The notes under the pieces: model-generated
The model's input: only the letters and a program-made list of their open reading frames with translations
What the model was told of the DNA's origin: nothing
Database searches by the model: none
Part shown: one piece after another, positions 58,841-64,000 of the stretch
Layout of the letters: every line of letters starts with the position of its first letter
Numbering within the stretch: the stretch's first letter is position 1
From: Allomuricauda sp.
GTDB lineage: Bacteria > Bacteroidota > Bacteroidia > Flavobacteriales > Flavobacteriaceae
DNA: 64,000 nt
Direction: 5' to 3'
NCBI GenBank assembly: GCA_030148335.1
Contig: JASBTQ010000006.1
Span: 99,248 to 163,247 of the forward strand
Made by a program: the position numbers and the translations under genes

Positions 58841-59632
58841 TTATAGGAGTTTCTCCAAAACCTGCTCCACCCCGAACTCATTGTTGCTCAAAGTGGTGTA
58901 TTTGGCATTTTTCAGCACATTGGGATGTGCATTTGCCATGGCAAAGCTAAAGTTGGAGAGTTGCATCATTTCGAGATCGTTGTTGTAGTCCCCGAATACC
59001 ATCACTTGATGGGCATCGATCTTGTATTGATCCATGACCTTTTGGAGTGCATAGCCCTTATGGGCATTTTGGTGGGAAATATCTACCCAATTGGCGCCGG
59101 ACACCTTGACCTTCAACGAGTCTTCCAAGTGTTGGACAAATGGGTAAATATACTTTTCGGAATCTTCAAAATGATAAATGGCTATTTTGAGGACCTCAGT
59201 GTCCACAGTGGTTTGGTCCTTGACAATGTCAAATTCGGAATAATATTCCCGGAGCATGGTCAAGAACGCATCGGAGGCATCATTGGCATAGGCATTGTAT
59301 TGTGCGCAGATTACCGGATGCACATTTTTGAGTGGCTTCACAATATCCAAAATACGGTCAACCTCTTCTTTATCGATGGGTGTGGTCAGCAGGACTTCGT
59401 CCTGATGTTTGATCAGGGCACCATTTTCGGCAATCACAACGATATCGTCCTTGATGGGCGCCAGTTTGTCCACCATGCTGTTGTACTGTCTGCCACTGGC
59501 GGCGACAAAAATGATGTCCTTTTTCTTGAGTTCTTCAAAAATTTCAAAAAACCGGGGGCTCACTTCATGTTTGGAGTTCAACAAAGTACCATCCATATCG
59601 GTCACCACCATTTTAATCTGCGATAAATCCAT
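58841..59632 (-). CDS. HAD-superfamily Cof-type phosphatase
   Basis: From the ATG at 59632 the protein has 263 residues. Motif I is TDMDGTLLN (Asp12, Asp14), motif II FVAASGRQ, the C2B cap lies in the middle, and motif III/IV is VMVFGDYNNDLEMM. Cof-type HAD enzymes dephosphorylate sugar phosphates, FMN or pyridoxal phosphate; the substrate is not set by sequence. The earlier Met at 59653 would add seven atypical residues. Confidence 0.92.
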   Translation of the reverse strand: MDLSQIKMVVTDMDGTLLNSKHEVSPRFFEIFEELKKKDIIFVAASGRQYNSMVDKLAPIKDDIVVIAENGALIKHQDEVLLTTPIDKEEVDRILDIVKPLKNVHPVICAQYNAYANDASDAFLTMLREYYSEFDIVKDQTTVDTEVLKIAIYHFEDSEKYIYPFVQHLEDSLKVKVSGANWVDISHQNAHKGYALQKVMDQYKIDAHQVMVFGDYNNDLEMMQLSNFSFAMANAHPNVLKNAKYTTLSNNEFGVEQVLEKLL

Positions 59633-59733
59633 TTTCAAGAAATTAAGCTGCAAAGGTATTTTTTATTCGGGGAACGGCAGGGCCACTTTTGGTAAACTTT
59701 ATATTAATTTCGTTGGGAAAGAATCGTTTGCCC

Positions 59734-60156
59734 ATGGACTTTTACCAGAAAGAGATACAATTGCGTGCGTTTACCCGTGGATTTCATTTGATCACGGATG
59801 CCATTTTGGATGCCGTTCCCGAAATCAGCAGGTTGGACAGGGGAATGTTGCAGGTCTTCATCAAGCACACTTCGGCCAGTTTGACCATCAATGAGAATGC
59901 CGACCCCACGGTCCGGACCGATTTTGAGAGTCATATCAACAAAATGGTGCCCGAGAATGCACCTTATTATGTACACAATTATGAGGGACCGGACGATATG
60001 CCCGCACACATCAAAGCATCACTGATGGGTACTTCGGTGCAGGTCCCCATTACGCAGGGCAGATTGAATTTGGGCATTTGGCAGGGGATTTATCTCTGTG
60101 AGCACCGAAACCACGCTTCGGGAAGAAAATTGGTGATCACTGCGTTTGGACAATGA
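59734..60156 (+). CDS. YjbQ/UPF0047 family protein (secondary thiamine-phosphate synthase type)
   Basis: From the ATG at 59734 (MDFYQKEIQLRAFTRGFHLITD) the protein has 140 residues. It shows LQVFIKHTSASLTINENADPTVRTDFE (in part), HYEGPDDMPAH-like (NYEGPDDMPAHIKASLMG) and LGIWQGIYLCEHRNHASGRKLVIT (in part), all family marks with metal-binding His residues. E. coli YjbQ can make thiamine phosphate weakly; the real role is not known. Confidence 0.93.
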   Translation: MDFYQKEIQLRAFTRGFHLITDAILDAVPEISRLDRGMLQVFIKHTSASLTINENADPTVRTDFESHINKMVPENAPYYVHNYEGPDDMPAHIKASLMGTSVQVPITQGRLNLGIWQGIYLCEHRNHASGRKLVITAFGQ

Positions 60157-60261
60157 CCATTTAACAATTTACAATGGACAATGAAGTTGTCAGTCCAAGC
60201 ATAGTCGAGAACGATTTTCTGGTTGAAATTAATTTATCCAGTTTTTTGCAAAGAAAGAGGA

Positions 60262-60295
60262 ATAAAAATAAAAGATCCCGCACAAGGCGGAATCT
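60262..60295 (-). terminator. Terminator of the thrS-infC-rpmI-rplT operon
   Basis: On the minus strand the stem GATTCCGC / GCGGGATC with loop CTTGT is followed by TTTTATTTTT. It lies 31 bases after the rplT stop. Confidence 0.8.
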
Positions 60296-60325
60296 CAATA
60301 AGCGGGGTAAGTTTATATTTAACCT

Positions 60326-60670
60326 TTACTTTACTCTTTCAACGATGGCCTTGAAGGCATCTGGATGGTTCATTGCCAAATCCGCAAGAACTTTCCTGTT
60401 CAGTTCTATTCCGTTGGATTTTACTTTTCCCATGAATTGAGAGTAAGACATTCCGTGCAATCTGGCACCTGCATTGATACGGGTGATCCATAGGGAGCGG
60501 AAATTGCGTTTTTTGGTCTTTCTGTCGCGGTAAGCATAAAGCATTGCTTTTTCTACCGCATTTTTGGCTACTGTCCAAACGTTTTTACGTCTTCCGAAGT
60601 AACCTTTGGCTTGCTTCATCACTTTTTTTCTTCTAGCGCGTGAAGCAACTGAATTTACTGATCTTGGCAT
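60326..60670 (-). CDS. rplT: 50S ribosomal protein L20
   Basis: The 114-residue protein starts [27 protein letters not shown] (in part) and has the L20 pattern [24 protein letters not shown] (in part). It binds 23S rRNA early in 50S assembly. It is the last gene of the order thrS-infC-rpmI-rplT, conserved across bacteria. Confidence 0.98.
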   Translation of the reverse strand: MPRSVNSVASRARRKKVMKQAKGYFGRRKNVWTVAKNAVEKAMLYAYRDRKTKKRNFRSLWITRINAGARLHGMSYSQFMGKVKSNGIELNRKVLADLAMNHPDAFKAIVERVK

Positions 60671-60761
60671 AATGTTTCATTTTTTTGTAGCAGGCGTCCC
60701 AACAAAGGGAACTTGATTGGCCCAACTCCAGGGTTAATAAATAAATGTACCGATTGAACAA

Positions 60762-60959
60762 TTATTTTAAACGCAATTGTTCCAATACGCTGTTCTCATC
60801 CGATGGGTGAACCAACGTGGAATGGGTCAGCTTTAGCTTACGCTTCTTCGATTTTTTTGTCAGGATGTGACTCTTGAAAGCGTGCTTTCTCTTGATTTTA
60901 CCAGAACCTGTCAGCTTGAAACGCTTCTTGGCACTGGATTTTGTTTTCATCTTAGGCAT
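60762..60959 (-). CDS. rpmI: 50S ribosomal protein L35
   Basis: The 65-residue basic protein starts [23 protein letters not shown] (in part), the family pattern, and has [14 protein letters not shown]. The order and strand fit the infC operon. Confidence 0.98.
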   Translation of the reverse strand: MPKMKTKSSAKKRFKLTGSGKIKRKHAFKSHILTKKSKKRKLKLTHSTLVHPSDENSVLEQLRLK

Positions 60960-61010
60960 TTTCCTAGTTTTTAACTCCGCTTATTATTGCTGAACAAAGT
61001 TCAGTTTTCT

Positions 61011-61568
61011 TTATTTTTTCGATGTTTTTGGGGCGAGGAACATGGTCATTCGCTTACCCTCCAACTTTGGCATCTGTTCCACTTTTCCAAATTCTTCCAG
61101 CTCTTGTGCCAATTTTAAAAGTAATATTTCACCTTGGTCCTTGTACACAATTGAACGGCCCTTAAAAAAGACATAGGCTTTCAGTTTGGCGCCATCCTTT
61201 AGGAATTTTTCGGCATGTCGCTTCTTGAACTCATAATCATGGTCGTCCGTTTGCGGTCCAAACCGTATTTCCTTGATGACAACCTTGGTTGCCTTTGCCT
61301 TCAATACCTTGTCCCGTTTCTTTTGTTCATAGAGAAACTTTTTGTAGTCTATGATTTTGCACACGGGCGGATTGGCATTTGGTGAAATCTCCACCAGATC
61401 CAGTTCCAGTTCACTGGCCTTTTCCCTTGCTTTGGAAATTGGATATACTCCAATTTCCACATTGTCTCCAACAAGCCTCACTTCTGGAGCGGTAATCTTT
61501 TCATTGATATTGTGAGGGTTCTTGTTTTCCCTCCTGGGTTGGGGCTTAAATCTTCTTCGTATTGCTAT
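61011..61568 (-). CDS. infC: Translation initiation factor IF-3 (non-ATG start)
   Basis: The family N-terminus [20 protein letters not shown] is read upstream of the first standard start (GTG at 61481) and is preceded by ATA at 61568. A TAA lies five codons before, with no ATG, GTG or TTG between, so translation should begin at AUA and give 185 residues. infC genes are known for rare AUU/AUC/AUA starts that let IF-3 limit its own synthesis. The N- and C-domains are normal ([50 protein letters not shown] in part). Confidence 0.92.
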   Translation of the reverse strand: MAIRRRFKPQPRRENKNPHNINEKITAPEVRLVGDNVEIGVYPISKAREKASELELDLVEISPNANPPVCKIIDYKKFLYEQKKRDKVLKAKATKVVIKEIRFGPQTDDHDYEFKKRHAEKFLKDGAKLKAYVFFKGRSIVYKDQGEILLLKLAQELEEFGKVEQMPKLEGKRMTMFLAPKTSKK

Positions 61569-61598
61569 GACGTATACTTTTTAGTTAAACTTAATTTT

Positions 61599-63539
61599 TT
61601 AGAACGACTTTAAGGTACTATTTATTTCAGTAGTTACCAAGTCGGAAAATGCATCTATGCTCAAACTGCCCAAATCCTCGCCGCCGTGCCTTCTTACTGA
61701 AAGCGTTCCGGATGCTTCCTCCTGTTCACCTACGATGAGCATGAAGGGGATTTTCTTGAGTTCGGTCTCACGGATTTTTTTCCCTACGGTCTCGTTCCTC
61801 TTATCAATGAGCGCGCGAATTTCGTGATTTTCCAATGAATTCAAAACTTTTTCGGCATATTTTTCGTGTTTCTCACTGACGGGCAGTATAATAGCCTGTA
61901 TCGGGATCAGCCATAGCGGGAAGTTCCCTCCGGTATGTTCCAATAGCAGGGCCACGAAACGTTCCATGCTGCCAAAGGGTGCCCTATGTATCATCACGGG
62001 ACGGTGGAGTTCATTGTCACTACCTTTATAGGTAAGATCGAATCGCTTGGGCAGGTTGTAGTCCACTTGAATGGTGCCCAACTGCCAGTTCCTGCCGAGG
62101 GCATCCTTTACCATAAAATCCAACTTTGGACCGTAAAAAGCGGCCTCACCACTTTCCACCACATAATTCAGTCCTTTTTCCTCTGCTGCATTGATGATGG
62201 CCTGTTCCGCTTTTTCCCAATCGTCCGTATTACCTATATATTTCTCTGGATTGTCAAGGTCACGTACCGATACTTGTGCCGTAAAATTGTTGAAGCCCAA
62301 AGAGTTCAATACATATAAGGTAAGGTCGATCACATTTTTGAACTCATCGTTCAATTGTTCTGTGGTGCAGAAAATATGGGCATCATCTTGAGTAAAACCT
62401 CTAACGCGTGTGAGCCCATGTAACTCCCCACTCTGTTCATATCGATATACAGTGCCAAATTCCGCATAGCGCTTGGGCAAGTCTTTGTAGCTGAAGGGCT
62501 GGCTATTGTATATCTCGCAATGGTGCGGGCAGTTCATCGGTTTGAGCAGGAACTCTTCGTCCTCTTTGGGGGTGCGAATGGGCTGGAAGCTATCTTCGCC
62601 ATATTTGGCATAATGTCCGGAAGTCACATAAAGTTCCTTTTGGCCGATATGTGGGGTCACCACCATTTCGTAGCCCGCTTTCTTTTGGGCCTTCTTTAAA
62701 AACTGCTCCAGACGCTCCCTTAGGGCAGCGCCCTTGGGTAACCATAAAGGAAGACCTTGTCCCACTTTTTGGGAAAAAGTGAACAGTTCCAGTTCCTTGC
62801 CCAATTTTCTGTGATCCCTTTTCTTGGCCTCTTCCAAAAGTTCCAGATATTCGGTAAGGTCCTTTTGTTTTGGGAAGGAAATTCCATAGACACGGGTCAA
62901 CTGTTTGTTGTTCTCGTTCCCTCTCCAATAGGCACCCGCAACGCTGAGAATTTTGATAGCCTTTATGATTCCCGTATTGGGAATGTGTCCCCCGCGGCAT
63001 AGATCGGTAAAGGTGCTATGGTCGCAGAAGGTGATAGTGCCGTCCTCAAGGTTTTCGATAAGCTCTATCTTGTACTCATTGCCTTGGTCCTTATAATATT
63101 GTAGTGCATCCGCTTTGGATACACTTCGCATGTTATAGTCATGTTTGCCTCGGGCAATTTCAAGGGCCTTTTGTTCTATTTTTTGAAAATCCTTTTCTGA
63201 TAGGACATGCTCCCCAAAATCCACATCATAATAGAATCCATTTTCAATGGCCGGTCCGATGGTCAGTTTAATACCGGGATACAATTCTTCCAAAGCCTGT
63301 GCCACTACGTGGGAAGTGGAGTGCCAAAAAGCTTTTTTGCCTTCAGTGTCGTTCCATGTATATAAAGTAAGCGTGCCATCCTCGGTGAGTGGGGTCACGG
63401 TTTCCACAACAGTATGGTTGAATTGGGCCGAAATGACATTCCGGGCCAGTCCCTCGCTGATGCTTTTTGCAATATCCATAGGTGTAGTTCCTTCGGGAAC
63501 TTTTTTGACCGCGCCATCAGGCAATGTAATCTTTATCAT
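61599..63539 (-). CDS. thrS: Threonyl-tRNA synthetase
   Basis: The 646-residue protein has the full class II layout: TGS domain (1-62), editing domain with [11 protein letters not shown] (His ligands) and the catalytic core with motif 2 [26 protein letters not shown] (in part), zinc ligands in [10 protein letters not shown] and a later His, and motif 3 [10 protein letters not shown]. The C-terminal anticodon-binding domain follows. It charges tRNA-Thr and clears mis-charged Ser. It heads the infC ribosomal operon; 31 bases separate its stop from the infC start. Confidence 0.97.
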   Translation of the reverse strand: MIKITLPDGAVKKVPEGTTPMDIAKSISEGLARNVISAQFNHTVVETVTPLTEDGTLTLYTWNDTEGKKAFWHSTSHVVAQALEELYPGIKLTIGPAIENGFYYDVDFGEHVLSEKDFQKIEQKALEIARGKHDYNMRSVSKADALQYYKDQGNEYKIELIENLEDGTITFCDHSTFTDLCRGGHIPNTGIIKAIKILSVAGAYWRGNENNKQLTRVYGISFPKQKDLTEYLELLEEAKKRDHRKLGKELELFTFSQKVGQGLPLWLPKGAALRERLEQFLKKAQKKAGYEMVVTPHIGQKELYVTSGHYAKYGEDSFQPIRTPKEDEEFLLKPMNCPHHCEIYNSQPFSYKDLPKRYAEFGTVYRYEQSGELHGLTRVRGFTQDDAHIFCTTEQLNDEFKNVIDLTLYVLNSLGFNNFTAQVSVRDLDNPEKYIGNTDDWEKAEQAIINAAEEKGLNYVVESGEAAFYGPKLDFMVKDALGRNWQLGTIQVDYNLPKRFDLTYKGSDNELHRPVMIHRAPFGSMERFVALLLEHTGGNFPLWLIPIQAIILPVSEKHEKYAEKVLNSLENHEIRALIDKRNETVGKKIRETELKKIPFMLIVGEQEEASGTLSVRRHGGEDLGSLSIDAFSDLVTTEINSTLKSF

Positions 63540-63565
63540 CTACGCTCCTTGTTTTTGGATGGAGG

Positions 63566-63573
63566 CAAAGATA
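63566..63573 (-). promoter_or_regulatory. -7 promoter element of thrS
   Basis: On the minus strand TATCTTTG, an exact consensus, lies 26 bases before the thrS ATG, with an ATTG about 20 bases further upstream as the -33 element. Confidence 0.7.
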
Positions 63574-63755
63574 CCAACTAGATATGATGCTTACAATAGG
63601 TATGTATTCCATTTGCTAAGTTGTATGCTATCAATAGGTTAGGATCTTGGCTGGTTTTTGTTTGATGGATTTTTTGGAGAAATCAAAAAAAATTGTATCT
63701 TAATAGACTGCAAATCAGTGACATGTAATTTTTTCAAAAAAATACGGGGAAACAT
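63574..63755. other. Intergenic region between thrS and the rRNA promoter
   Basis: No gene or regulator box is seen. It is AT-rich, as is common upstream of rRNA promoters. Confidence 0.5.
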
Positions 63756-63787
63756 TTTGCGGAGTCGGAATAACGTTCTTATATTTG
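63756..63787 (+). promoter_or_regulatory. rRNA operon promoter
   Basis: TTTG (63756-63759) and TATATTTG (63780-63787), 20 bases apart, match the Bacteroidota -33/-7 consensus for strong promoters. It lies about 190 bases before the 16S start. Confidence 0.8.
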
Positions 63788-63789
63788 CA

Positions 63790-63822
63790 CCCGCTTAGCT
63801 GATAAGGCGGGGCGTTTTTCTG
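63790..63822 (+). other. Stem-loop in the rRNA leader
   Basis: CCCGCTTA-gctga-TAAGGCGGG pairs with one bulged G and is followed by GCGTTTTTC. It sits at the very start of the transcript and may be part of rRNA leader control or processing. Confidence 0.5.
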
Positions 63823-63978
63823 GAGGGGGATTGGTCGAGGGGCCGATTTTTTTTTCGGAAAAAAAGAGAAGAAGTTCATATACATATTGCAATAGACAGC
63901 GTAAAGAGAATTGAAACCATTTTGATGTCAAGGACCGGATTTGTCCGTGGAATGTCCCAAATAGATATTTAACGATAG

Positions 63979-64000
63979 ACAATGAAGAGTTTGATCCTGG
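63979..64000 (+). rRNA. 16S ribosomal RNA, 5' end only
   Basis: The last bases contain AGAGTTTGATCCTGG, the universal 5' region (E. coli positions 8-22). By that numbering the mature end is at about 63979. The rest lies outside the window. Confidence 0.95.

Noticed and set aside
60174..60440. 88-residue plus-strand frame
   Set aside because: It overlaps the operon terminator and the end of rplT on the other strand; low-complexity Lys/Arg run, no homology seen.
1..64000. CRISPR arrays, insertion sequences, integrases
   Set aside because: I saw no regularly spaced repeats, no transposase or integrase motifs. The repeated 14-mers are promoter boxes with irregular spacing, not CRISPR repeats.

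Overview
The window comes from a member of the Bacteroidota, most likely a marine-type Flavobacteriaceae (Muricauda/Flagellimonas-like, though the genus cannot be fixed from sequence alone). The evidence is a PorP/SprF type IX secretion protein, FKBP-lipoprotein and OMP_b-brl proteins, DUF6327/YtxH/holin triplets, split transketolase, and many promoters with the Bacteroidota -7 element TAnnTTTG. The right edge is the first ~22 nt of a 16S rRNA gene.

Layout. (1) 1-0.9 kb: end of a gliding/T9SS locus (porP-like) closed by a strong terminator. (2) About 1.5-46.1 kb: one very large stress/quiescence island. It holds PEP synthase, three intact universal stress proteins plus one broken copy, class II ribonucleotide reductase, FtsH, flavodoxin- and FMN-binding proteins, dodecin, archease, a phosphoribosyltransferase with an alpha/beta hydrolase, a Zn alcohol dehydrogenase, two triple-BON proteins, an erythromycin-esterase-family protein, an L,D-transpeptidase, an MlaEFD-like lipid transporter, Hsp20, a MacB/LolCDE-like exporter with its adaptor, and many small or unknown proteins. 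(3) 46.2-63.5 kb: ordinary housekeeping genes (tRNA-Lys, aroK, tgt, lptF/G-like, transketolase, accA, dnaB, rplT-rpmI-infC-thrS). (4) 63.6-64.0 kb: rRNA promoter and 16S start.

The main discovery is that the island is wired by one repeated regulatory module. I count 27 copies of a 14-bp palindrome, consensus ATGATC-NN-GATCAT (ATGA-N6-TCAT). Most lie just upstream of a gene, and 25 of them have a TAnnTTTG-like -7 element at an almost invariant place: box plus -7 spans 44 bp, or 45 bp in two cases. This puts the box near -41.5, the classic class II position for Crp/Fnr-family activators, and ATGA-N6-TCAT has Crp/Fnr half-site geometry. I noticed none in the housekeeping part.

A fitting regulator lies inside the island: a response regulator fused to a Crp-type cNMP-like domain and HTH (33511-34584), with the Glu/Arg pair that reads TGA in Crp/Fnr. 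It overlaps the gene of a hybrid-sensor-like histidine kinase (34562-37126). The kinase's second PAS domain carries the full LOV blue-light photoreceptor signature (GRNCNFLQ, NYRKNG, FWN, GVQ) and is followed by GAF, PAS, HisKA and HATPase. The kinase gene itself has a box with an exact -7 element, so autoregulation is likely.

In gene content the island strongly resembles the mycobacterial DosR dormancy regulon (Usp, Hsp20, NrdZ, erythromycin-esterase/phosphoribosyltransferase), but with an unrelated-looking LOV kinase / REC-Crp regulator. I infer a light- and/or redox-sensitive quiescence or energy-stress regulon not known to me from the literature. The box-regulator link is inference from sequence only.
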